Assembly (NCBI GenBank): GCA_035546175.1
Contig: DASZWW010000293.1
Location: 1-8,419, forward strand
Length of the DNA stretch: 8,419 nt
Reading direction: 5' to 3'
DNA from: DASZFV01 sp035546175
Lineage (GTDB): Bacteria > Myxococcota_A > Polyangia > Fen-1088
The notes beneath the pieces were generated by a model. That model saw only the letters and a list, made by a program, of their open reading frames with translations, was not told the DNA's origin and did no database searches. Both the position numbers and the translations under genes were made by a program. Numbering within the stretch: the stretch's first letter is position 1; each line of letters begins with the position of its first letter. Positions 1-8,101 of the stretch are shown here, piece after piece.

Positions 1-225
1 CGCGCCCGCGCCGCCGTCGGTGCCGGCCGTCGAGCCCGCGGCGCCCGCGCCGCCGTCGTTACCAGCGACGCCCGTCGCGCCCGCGCTTCCATCTCCCTTG
101 CCGTCCCGACCAGCGTCCTTCGGGTGCGATGTGCCTCCGCCGCAACCGAGGCCTCCGAGCGTCAGCGCTCCGAGGAGCGTGATTCCAAGCGCGATCCGCG
201 AAGGCTTGGCGAGGGGCTTCTGCAT
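1..225 (-). CDS. Gly/Ala-rich lipoprotein, N-terminal part (runs off left edge)
   Basis: I translated this frame by hand; it is open for 75 codons from an ATG at 225-223 to the window edge. The protein starts MQKPLAKPSRIALG, has a hydrophobic stretch at about residues 11-27, then a Cys at residue 28 followed by GGG (LGGLGC). This looks like a signal peptidase II lipoprotein signal, though the -3 residue (Gly) is not the usual Leu/Val. From about residue 35 it becomes a Gly/Ala/Asp/Ser/Thr low-complexity linker (DGGAGAAG, TDGGAGA), a style common after the lipid anchor in myxobacterial secreted proteins. A Shine-Dalgarno AGGGAG lies 6 nt upstream of the ATG. The functional domain is outside the window, so the role is unknown. 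It is divergent from the SNF2-like gene. Confidence 0.72.
   Translation of the reverse strand, partial: MQKPLAKPSRIALGITLLGALTLGGLGCGGGTSHPKDAGRDGKGDGSAGATGVAGNDGGAGAAGSTAGTDGGAGA
2..58. repeat. 39-bp-period direct repeat inside the lipoprotein linker
   Basis: An 18-base unit at 2-19 (GCGCCCGCGCCGCCGTCG on the plus strand) recurs exactly at 41-58, giving a 39-base (13-codon) period. It encodes the repeated DGGAGA pattern of the Gly/Ala linker on the minus strand. It is probably a simple in-frame coding repeat that can expand or contract; more copies may lie outside the window. Confidence 0.4.
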
Positions 226-231
226 TTGGGT

Positions 232-237
232 CTCCCT
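232..237 (-). promoter_or_regulatory. Ribosome binding site of the left-edge lipoprotein
   Basis: On the minus strand, AGGGAG stands 6 nt before the ATG at 225-223. It is one of only two strong Shine-Dalgarno matches in the window and fixes the start of a gene whose reading frame runs off the edge. Confidence 0.6.
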
Positions 238-280
238 GAGTAGGTGAAAAAAGAGCCGGGGAAAGCGTGCGGGCGCGGGC

Positions 281-310
281 ATTCTCACACAAATCGATCG
301 CGGCCCGCAA
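281..310 (-). promoter_or_regulatory. Candidate sigma-70-like promoter for the lipoprotein
   Basis: On the minus strand, TTGCGG (310-305) and GAGAAT (286-281) are separated by 18 bases, and TG precedes the -10 box by one base (TGTGAGAAT). A transcript would start near 274 and carry a leader of about 50 nt before the ATG at 225. The region is the least GC-rich part of the 100-bp divergent spacer. This is a motif match only. Confidence 0.3.
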
Positions 311-325
311 GACGCGCGGTATGAA

Positions 326-3424
<3,099 letters not shown>

Positions 3425-3474
3425 GGGTTCACCCTCGGGTGGCCCTGGTACGCGGTGTGCAAGGCCGTGGGGAC

Positions 3475-3912
3475 ATGTCTGTCGTGCTGCCGCTCCACAT
3501 CGGCCCCAAGGTCGACGTCCTCGTCGTCGACGACAACCCTTTCATGCGCGCGGCCGTCTCCCGGATCCTGCAGCGCCAGGGCCGACAGTGTGTCGCCGTG
3601 GCGACGATCGACGAGGCCAAGATGACGCTGCTCGATCACCCGCCGTCGCTCGTCCTCACCGACTTCGCCCTGGGAAGGCGCGAGACCGGCGTGGATCTCG
3701 TGCGGTGGATCCGCTCGCAGCCCACCCTCCGGCACCTGGCCTGCGGCTTCATGAGCGGCTCCGATCGCGGCGAGATCGACGACGCGCTCCGCGCGGCCGG
3801 GTTGCCGGCCCTGCCGGTCCTCGAGAAGCCCTTCGGGCTCGCCGACCTCGAGCTCTTCCTGGCGACGCTCCTGACACCCGCGCGAAACACCACGCGGCTC
3901 GACGTTTCGTAG
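3475..3912 (+). CDS. Stand-alone receiver (REC) response regulator
   Basis: A 145-residue single-domain CheY-like response regulator with no output domain. The phosphorylation site is complete: acidic pair D19-D20 (VLVVDDNPF), phospho-acceptor D63 (LVLTDFALG), Ser at the switch Thr/Ser position (S94 in FMSGSD) and K118-P119 (LEKPF). About 12 extra residues precede the first strand. The ATG at 3475 follows GTGGGGAC, a weak purine-rich ribosome site. The gene is 50 bp after the SNF2-like gene on the same strand. Such proteins act by phosphorylation-dependent binding to a partner (kinase, phosphotransfer protein or motor); no histidine kinase is present in the window, so the partner is unknown. 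Confidence 0.93.
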   Translation: MSVVLPLHIGPKVDVLVVDDNPFMRAAVSRILQRQGRQCVAVATIDEAKMTLLDHPPSLVLTDFALGRRETGVDLVRWIRSQPTLRHLACGFMSGSDRGEIDDALRAAGLPALPVLEKPFGLADLELFLATLLTPARNTTRLDVS

Positions 3913-3930
3913 CATCCACATACGTTTCGT
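3902..3930. repeat. 9-bp direct repeat ACGTTTCGT at the end of the REC gene
   Basis: ACGTTTCGT occurs at 3902-3910 (last codons and stop region of the REC gene) and again at 3922-3930, 20 bases apart, about two helical turns. An overlapping inverted repeat pairs AGCATC (3911-3916) with GATGCT (3934-3939). These could be a protein-binding site or chance; function is unknown. Confidence 0.3.
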
Positions 3931-3949
3931 GGCGATGCTCGGGCGATCA

Positions 3950-3974
3950 GGGCCCCGCCCCTAGGGCGGAGCCC
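3950..3974 (+). terminator. Strong GC hairpin downstream of the REC gene, without U-tract
   Basis: A stem of 11 positions with one C/A mismatch closes a 3-nt loop: GGGCcCCGCCC (3950-3960) pairs with GGGCGGaGCCC (3964-3974). It is 38 bp after the stop of the REC gene and upstream of the propeller lipoprotein. No T-run follows, so it is not a canonical intrinsic terminator, but U-less hairpins are plausible ends in such GC-rich genomes. Confidence 0.42.
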
Positions 3975-3994
3975 GAGCGTGCGCGCCGAGGTTG

Positions 3995-4023
3995 TTGCAA
4001 ATTTTCGACGCCTCAGGTATCGC
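3995..4023 (+). promoter_or_regulatory. Candidate promoter of the propeller lipoprotein
   Basis: TTGCAA (3995-4000) and TATCGC (4018-4023) are separated by 17 bases in a short AT-richer patch directly before the gene. Each box matches the sigma-70 consensus only partly (4/6 and 3/6). If real, transcription would start at about the ATG at 4031, giving a nearly leaderless mRNA or favouring the ATG at 4046. Confidence 0.22.
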
Positions 4024-4030
4024 GCGGCTC

Positions 4031-5332
4031 ATGACGTCGAAGCTGATGAGCAAACGGGGCCGCCGGGACCGCTGGGCGCGCCGCCTCCTGCCGCTGCTCG
4101 CCCTCGTCCTCGTCGCGAGCTGCGCGGCCACCGTCGACGAGGGCATGGAGAAAGAGGTCAGGCCGGCCGACCTCGAGGCGCTCAAGGCCGAGGGCGCGAA
4201 GGCCAACGGCCTCGTGGCGTGGACGAGCTCGCGCGCCGGCATGCCGCACATCTTCACCATGCGGACGGACGGCTCGGACACGCGGCAGCTCACCAAGGGC
4301 GAGCACACCGACTGGCGCCCGCGCTTCTCTCCCGACGGGAGCAAGATCCTCTTCCAGCGCAGCCGCGCCAAGGACTTCGTGCGCGAGAGCGCCGCGAACG
4401 CCGAGGAGACGTGGGACCTCTTCACGATCGGCGTCGACGGCTCGGGGCTCGCGAAGGTCGCGGCCGACGCCAGCTGGGGCAGCTGGGCCGGCCCCGACGA
4501 GATCGTCTTCATGCGCGGCACGAAGGTCCTGCGCAAGAAGCTCTCCGCCGAGGGCGCCGCCGAGGCGAAGGTCATGGACGTCGCCAAGCACCCGCAGTTC
4601 GAGGGCGCCCTGGTCGAGGCGCCGCAGCTCTCGCGCGACGGCCACTACCTCGCCCTCACGCTCGGCGGCGGGCGCCGGCAGGTCGGGATCTACAACTTCA
4701 AGAAGCACCTCTGGACGGAGCTCGGACAGGGCAAGCAGATCGACTGGGCGCCGGACGGCGCGTCGGTCTACTGGGTCGACGCCGCGGGCAAGGAGGGCGT
4801 CCGCATCGCGCGCGAGCCCGTCGTGGGGGGGCTGCCCGGCGACGATCGAAACCCCGACGACCTGCTGCTCGTCGATCTGGGCGGCAAGCGTTCGCGCGAG
4901 GCCTTCCCGCGCCTGTCGAACGACGGCAAGTGGCTCGTCTTCGCCTCGGCGGTGGGCGGCCTCGAGAACGACCTCGAGGACTACGAGCTCTTCCTGTGGG
5001 AGGTCGGAACGTCGAAGACGAGCGCGACGCGCCTGACGTTCCACACGTCCAACGATCGCTGGCCGGACATCTTCGTGGGCGAGCCCGGCAAGGCGCCGGC
5101 GCCCGCGGCGGAAGAGAGCAAGGACGAGAAGGCGGCCGAGGCCGGCGGCGAGAAGGCCGAGGAGGGCGCGAGCGCGGCGCCCGGCGAGGAGCCCGAGGGC
5201 AAGAAGGCCGTGCCCGCCGAGGAGACGGAGAAGCCCACCGCGCCGGCCGTCGACTCCGAGGAGACGCCGGACGAGGCCGCGGCGCCCACGGCCCCGGCGA
5301 GGCCGAAGGCCAAGAAGAAGAAGCGCCGCTGA
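4031..5332 (+). CDS. TolB/PD40-type beta-propeller lipoprotein with charged C-terminal tail
   Basis: From the ATG at 4031 this is 433 aa. The N-terminus is basic (KRGRRDRWARR), then a hydrophobic core (about 19-30) ending in the lipobox VAS-C31, so it should be exported and lipidated at C31. The body contains WD40-like PD40 repeats of the TolB propeller kind: HIFTMRTDGSDTRQLT followed by WRPRFSPDGSKILF (about 73-108), DLFTIGVDGSGL, a third with LSRDGHYLAL and WAPDGASVYW, and a fourth with LSNDGKWLVFASA and a TRLTFH strand. Such folds usually bind proteins or ligands and are not enzymes. From about residue 350 the last 84 residues are an Ala/Glu/Lys/Pro-rich, probably disordered tail ending in KKKKRR. 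Alternative starts are ATG 4046 (after GAAG) and TTG 3992; both ATGs keep the signal peptide. There is no tol/pal gene nearby, so I would not call it TolB itself. Confidence 0.85.
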   Translation: MTSKLMSKRGRRDRWARRLLPLLALVLVASCAATVDEGMEKEVRPADLEALKAEGAKANGLVAWTSSRAGMPHIFTMRTDGSDTRQLTKGEHTDWRPRFSPDGSKILFQRSRAKDFVRESAANAEETWDLFTIGVDGSGLAKVAADASWGSWAGPDEIVFMRGTKVLRKKLSAEGAAEAKVMDVAKHPQFEGALVEAPQLSRDGHYLALTLGGGRRQVGIYNFKKHLWTELGQGKQIDWAPDGASVYWVDAAGKEGVRIAREPVVGGLPGDDRNPDDLLLVDLGGKRSREAFPRLSNDGKWLVFASAVGGLENDLEDYELFLWEVGTSKTSATRLTFHTSNDRWPDIFVGEPGKAPAPAAEESKDEKAAEAGGEKAEEGASAAPGEEPEGKKAVPAEETEKPTAPAVDSEETPDEAAAPTAPARPKAKKKKRR

Positions 5333-5350
5333 CCTCGCGCGCTCACGGCG
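5324..5350. terminator. Candidate bidirectional terminator hairpin spanning both stop codons
   Basis: CGCCG(c)TGA (5324-5332) pairs with TCACGGCG (5343-5350) with a single bulged base and a 10-nt loop. The TGA of the plus-strand lipoprotein pairs with the TCA that is the minus-strand stop of the REC gene. The convergent genes are only 10 bp apart, so this is the only space for a terminator. There is no U-tract. Confidence 0.38.
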
Positions 5351-5738
5351 AGGCCGAGAGCACGAGGGCCCGATCGATCGTCCAGATGAGCTCGTCGAGG
5401 CTCATGGGCTTCTTGAGGCAGGCGACCGCGCCGTAGGCGTTGGCCGCCGTCACCACGTCGCGCGTCTCGTCGAGCCCGGTCGTCAAGACGACGGGGATGT
5501 TGCGCGCGAAGACATGCAGTCTCCGCGTCAGCTCGAGGCCGTCGATGCCCGGCATCGCCAGGTCGGAGACCACGAGATCGGGGCTGCGCTTGGCCGCGAT
5601 CGAGAGCGCCTCGTAGCCGTCCGCCGCTTCCTCGACGGTGTAGCCGGCATCGGTGAGGCTCTCCGCCATCACGTGGCGGGAAGGCTCGTCGTCGTCGACG
5701 ACCAGGATCCGCTCGCGCTTTTTCACCATTTTCATCAT
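5343..5738 (-). CDS. Stand-alone receiver (REC) response regulator
   Basis: A 131-residue CheY-like single-domain response regulator. It has the acidic triplet D15-D16-D17 (ILVVDDDEPSR), phospho-acceptor D59 in DLAMPGIDGLEL, T87 at the switch position (VVLTTG) and K110-P111 (CLKKPMSLDEL). No DNA-binding or enzymatic output domain follows. It differs clearly from the first REC protein of the window, so the two are not a recent duplication. The start is uncertain: ATG codons at 5738, 5735 and 5729 are all in frame and none has a Shine-Dalgarno. It converges on the propeller lipoprotein and diverges from the DUF2277 gene. Partner kinase and output are not visible. Confidence 0.94.
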   Translation of the reverse strand: MMKMVKKRERILVVDDDEPSRHVMAESLTDAGYTVEEAADGYEALSIAAKRSPDLVVSDLAMPGIDGLELTRRLHVFARNIPVVLTTGLDETRDVVTAANAYGAVACLKKPMSLDELIWTIDRALVLSASP

Positions 5739-5742
5739 GGTG
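5724..5742. promoter_or_regulatory. Inverted repeat over the start codon of the minus-strand REC gene
   Basis: CACCAT (5724-5729) and ATGGTG (5737-5742) form perfect 6-bp arms around a 7-nt spacer. The arms contain the first and third candidate ATG codons of the REC gene. It could act as an operator or as an mRNA hairpin that hides the start; it could also be coincidence, as it is short. Confidence 0.25.
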
Positions 5743-5760
5743 TAAGGTGGAGCAAGACCG

Positions 5761-5794
5761 GCGCCAAGGGCGCCGATCCGCGCCCTTGCGGCGC
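5761..5794. other. Stable hairpin in the divergent REC/DUF2277 spacer
   Basis: CAAGGGCGC (5765-5773) and GCGCCCTTG (5780-5788) form a perfect 9-bp stem with a 6-nt loop. The stem can extend by GCGC (5761-5764) pairing with GCGC (5791-5794) past a 2-nt bulge. It lies in the 166-bp spacer between divergent genes, so it is upstream of both and is not expected to be a terminator. It could be a 5'-leader structure for either transcript or a protein-binding palindrome. I saw no other clear element in this spacer. Confidence 0.38.
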
Positions 5795-5904
5795 GCGTCG
5801 TAGGGCGCGGCGCAGCCGCACGCGGGCGGGGGCGTCACCCGCCAGTAACCGCCGCGCCGGGGGCAGACTACCGGGGCGCGGGCCCGGGTGCTAGCGTCAC
5901 CGGC

Positions 5905-6183
5905 ATGTGCCGCAGCATCAAGACGCTCTTCCACTTCGAACCGCCCGCGACCGACGAGGAGATCCGCGCGGCCTCGCTGCAGTTCGTGCGCAAGCTCTCC
6001 GGCATGAACGCGCCGTCCGCCGTCAACGAGTGGGTCTTCAACAATAGCGTCGACGAGGTGGCGGCCGTGGCGCGCCGGCTCGTCGACACGCTGGTCACGA
6101 GCGCGCCCTTCCGCGACCGCGCCGTCGAGGCCGCCAAGGCCAAGGCCCGCTCGGCCGAGCGCTTCGGCCGCGCGGCGCGCTGA
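5905..6183 (+). CDS. DUF2277 family protein
   Basis: A 92-residue small cytoplasmic protein matching, from memory, the DUF2277 family over its whole length. It shows the N-terminal MCRSIKTLFHFEPPAT, the EEIRAASLQFVRKLSG helix, and the C-terminal part with VTSAPFRDRAVEAAKAKA and AERFG. There is no signal peptide or membrane segment. The conserved Cys2 directly after the initiator Met, followed by basic and aromatic residues, is a family hallmark. No biochemical function is established that I know of. The ATG at 5905 has no evident Shine-Dalgarno, but the family N-terminus fixes the start. It converges with the Nudix gene 17 bp away. Confidence 0.92.
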   Translation: MCRSIKTLFHFEPPATDEEIRAASLQFVRKLSGMNAPSAVNEWVFNNSVDEVAAVARRLVDTLVTSAPFRDRAVEAAKAKARSAERFGRAAR

Positions 6184-6206
6184 CGGCGACCCTCCGGGCG
6201 TCAGCG
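6178..6206. terminator. Candidate bidirectional terminator hairpin spanning both stop codons
   Basis: CGCTGACG (6178-6185) and CGTCAGCG (6199-6206) are perfect 8-bp arms around 13 nt, inside which CCC and GGG can pair further. The arms include the TGA of the DUF2277 gene (6181-6183) and the TCA complement of the Nudix stop (6201-6203), which pair with each other. The position, exactly at the convergent junction, supports a shared terminator; no U-tract follows on either strand. Confidence 0.45.
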
Positions 6207-6617
6207 AGGCGCGGCGAGCGCGAGCCGCACGAGCTCGCGGACGTTCGGCGGGCACTCGAGGTCGACGGCGGCGCCGACCCAGCGCGCGTCGGTGTACTCG
6301 TCGCAGACCGCGAGCGCGCGCGTGGGCACGTCGGCGACGAACGCGAAGTTCATGTGCAGGCCCTTGCTGCCCGCCGGGTGCTCCTCGTAGCCGATGAGGC
6401 CGGGCGGCGTCCCCTCGACGCCGAGCCCGCGGGGGAACGTCCCCTCGAGCCCGGTCTCCTCGCCGAGCTCGCGCCGCGCCGCCTCGAGCGGCGTCTCGCC
6501 AGGCTCTATCTCGCCGCCCACGGGCAGCCACGCGCCGAGGCGCTTGTGGCGGATGAGCAGGACCTCGCCGCCGTGGCGGCAGAAGATCGCGACGGAGAAC
6601 GCGCGGCGCCCGGACAC
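6201..6617 (-). CDS. Nudix hydrolase
   Basis: A 138-residue single-domain Nudix protein, the usual size for this family. The Nudix box is complete: G35-x5-E41-x7-R49-E50-L51-x-E53-E54-x-G56-L57 (GGEIEPGET...RRELGEETGL). The catalytic Mg-binding glutamates are therefore present, and it should hydrolyse a nucleoside-diphosphate-linked substrate, such as an oxidised or other nucleotide or an NDP-sugar. The substrate cannot be told from the sequence. Upstream of the box are the expected strands (FSVAIFCRHGGEVLLIRH) and after it HMNFAFVADVP. The start is a GTG at 6617-6615 with no clear Shine-Dalgarno. It diverges from the bactofilin gene and converges with DUF2277. Confidence 0.93.
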   Translation of the reverse strand: MSGRRAFSVAIFCRHGGEVLLIRHKRLGAWLPVGGEIEPGETPLEAARRELGEETGLEGTFPRGLGVEGTPPGLIGYEEHPAGSKGLHMNFAFVADVPTRALAVCDEYTDARWVGAAVDLECPPNVRELVRLALAAPR

Positions 6618-6709
6618 GGCCCGAGCGTACCAGGTCCGGTCACTGGTCCCAGGAGTTGACGTCGTCGGCCGTGCCGAGCTCCTGTCGAATCCCGGGGTCC
6701 GCGTCAGAT

Positions 6710-6727
6710 TTCTGCCGCGCCGCAGAA
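6710..6727. promoter_or_regulatory. Inverted repeat upstream of the bactofilin gene
   Basis: TTCTGC (6710-6715) and GCAGAA (6722-6727) are perfect arms around 6 bases, about 73 bp before the bactofilin ATG within the 182-bp Nudix/bactofilin spacer. The geometry suits a dimeric regulator. A looser pair, ACCAG (6629-6633) and CTGGT (6643-6647), lies beside the Nudix start. I found no convincing promoter: TTGACG at 6656-6661 looks like a -35 box, but no -10 box stands at the right distance. Confidence 0.25.
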
Positions 6728-6787
6728 GGTGGCGTGCTCTCTACAGTTTCTCCGGGGGCGCCCGATGAGATGGCTTCGGGCATTCGC

Positions 6788-6795
6788 AGGAGGAA
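6788..6795 (+). promoter_or_regulatory. Strong ribosome binding site of the bactofilin gene
   Basis: AGGAGGAA contains the full AGGAGG core, 6 nt before the ATG at 6800. It settles the start there, rather than at upstream TTG 6656 or ATG 6770 in the same frame, and agrees with bactofilin homology beginning shortly after. Confidence 0.8.
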
Positions 6796-6799
6796 GCGC

Positions 6800-7222
6800 A
6801 TGGCATGGCGATCGAAGCCGGAGAACGGGCGGGCGGCATCTAACGAACCGATCGAGAACGTCCTCGGACCGTCGCTCGTCATCCGCGGCGATCTCTCGGC
6901 GAACGGCGGCTTCCGCATCGACGGCACCGTCGAGGGCAACGTCGAGGCGAAGTCGGCCATCGTCGTCGGCGAGAGCGGCACCGTGCGCGGCGACGTGACC
7001 GGCACGGACATCGTCGTCGCCGGGCAGATCATCGGCAACGTGACCTGCACGGGTCACCTCGAGATCCTCGCCAAGGGGCGCATCGAGGGCGACATCGACG
7101 CCAAGAGCGTGCGCGTCGAGACGGGCGGCGTCTTCCGCGGCGTGAGCCGCATGGGCGAGGACTCGGGGCGCGGCGTCGACGCCGGCGCGCTCTCGGGCCG
7201 GCACCTCTCCCCCGTCGCCTAG
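6800..7222 (+). CDS. Bactofilin (polymer-forming cytoskeletal protein)
   Basis: A 140-residue bactofilin, a cytoplasmic protein that polymerises without nucleotide into filaments through a right-handed beta-helix. The helix core runs from about residue 20 to 116, starting with VLGPSLVIRGDL and showing repeated turns ending in G-x-V/I-x-G-N/D-V/I: GTVEGNV (42-48), GTVRGDV (60-66), GQIIGNV (75-81), GRIEGDI (93-99) and GGVFRG (109-114). Short polar tails flank it, as is typical. The N-terminus MAWRSK, aromatic plus basic, could be a membrane-targeting tip like those described in other bactofilins; this is an inference. The start is set by a strong AGGAGG site. The next gene, 12 bp downstream, encodes a membrane-anchored wall peptidase, so the pair is probably an operon and the bactofilin may position that enzyme. 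Confidence 0.94.
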   Translation: MAWRSKPENGRAASNEPIENVLGPSLVIRGDLSANGGFRIDGTVEGNVEAKSAIVVGESGTVRGDVTGTDIVVAGQIIGNVTCTGHLEILAKGRIEGDIDAKSVRVETGGVFRGVSRMGEDSGRGVDAGALSGRHLSPVA

Positions 7223-7234
7223 CGCGCGTCGAGC

Positions 7235-8101
7235 ATGGCGGACGCGCGGCGGTCGGTCCCCGAGCTCGAGCGCATCCGCCGCGAGGCGGCCGCGCCGAGG
7301 AGGGAGCGCCTCCGCATCGTCATCGCGAGCGACGCGAGCCGCCCCGTCCGCACCATCACGCTGCCGCGCGGCCTGCCGCGCGCCGTGACGATCATCGCGC
7401 TGATCCTCATCGCGACGACGGGCGCGCTCATCGCGGGCTCGTGGCACATGAACGGCTCGCTGCGGAAGCTCGACGACCGCGTGCGCTCGATGGTCGAGGC
7501 CGCCGACACGCTGGCCCTCCACCCGCTGCCGGGCGCGGCCGAGGCGAGCGCGGAGCTGCCCGCGGGCGCCGCCGTGCACCGCCCCACCGGCGACAAGGCC
7601 CACGTGGTCCTTCACCTCGTCAACACGGGCGAGGAGGTCGACGTGCAGCTCGATCTCGCGAGCGGCGAGGTCGAGGCCTCGTCGTACCGCGCGCTGCGCC
7701 GCCTCATGCGCTGCCAGCGCACGGGCGCCGAGACGCCGCCGGACCCGCGCCTCATCGAGCTCCTCTACCGGATCTCGCAGCGCACGCGCACGAAGATCGA
7801 GATCGTGTCGGGCTTCCGGGCGCCGATGTTCTCGCTCGCGACGCTCAGCTACCACACGCGCGGCATGGCCGCCGACATCCGCATCCCCGGCATGACGCCG
7901 CTCATGGTGCGCGACCTCGCCCGCTCGATGGGCGTCAAGGGCATCGGCTACTACCCCGTCTCGCAGTTCGTCCACGTCGACGTGCGCGACGACAAGCAGG
8001 AGTGGACCGACTACGGCGAGAACCGCTGGGACGCCGAGGGCGGCGAGCACGACCCGAGCCGCGGCCACGCGACCCCCGAGCCCGAGACCGAGACCGAGTA
8101 A
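7235..8101 (+). CDS. Membrane-anchored DUF882/M15-type peptidoglycan endopeptidase
   Basis: A 288-residue protein with an unusual layout. Residues 1-49 are basic and probably cytoplasmic, 50-68 form one transmembrane helix (VTIIALILIATTGALIAG), 75-90 could be a short helix, and about 123-252 form a DUF882 (YcbK/MepK-like, peptidase M15 clan) domain. Metal ligands are visible: H207-x6-D214 (YHTRGMAADIRI) and H247 in FVHVDV, with SGFR (192-195) upstream. DUF882 relatives such as E. coli MepK cleave peptidoglycan cross-links; this one should act in the periplasm while tethered to the inner membrane. The tail is acidic (PEPETETE). Residues 26-49 (LRIVIASD, then TITLPRGLPRA) recall the juxtamembrane segment of membrane-bound M23 peptidases. 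The ATG at 7235 has no good Shine-Dalgarno; translation may couple to the bactofilin 12 bp upstream. Confidence 0.91.
   Translation: MADARRSVPELERIRREAAAPRRERLRIVIASDASRPVRTITLPRGLPRAVTIIALILIATTGALIAGSWHMNGSLRKLDDRVRSMVEAADTLALHPLPGAAEASAELPAGAAVHRPTGDKAHVVLHLVNTGEEVDVQLDLASGEVEASSYRALRRLMRCQRTGAETPPDPRLIELLYRISQRTRTKIEIVSGFRAPMFSLATLSYHTRGMAADIRIPGMTPLMVRDLARSMGVKGIGYYPVSQFVHVDVRDDKQEWTDYGENRWDAEGGEHDPSRGHATPEPETETE

Noticed and set aside
4031..5332. Calling the propeller lipoprotein TolB of the Tol-Pal system
   Set aside because: It has a lipobox, lacks a recognisable TolB N-terminal domain, has a long charged tail and no tol or pal neighbours.
4981..6531. 516-codon minus-strand frame across several genes
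   Set aside because: It runs through the second REC and Nudix genes in a wrong frame and antisense to the propeller and DUF2277 genes; it has no coherent domain.
6656..6799. Longer bactofilin start at TTG 6656 or ATG 6770
   Set aside because: The extra 48 residues do not look like bactofilin, and AGGAGG stands 6 nt before the ATG at 6800.
6704..8068. 454-codon minus-strand frame opposite the bactofilin and peptidase genes
   Set aside because: Ala/Arg/His/Asp-rich composition with no domain, and it opposes two genes with clear family motifs.
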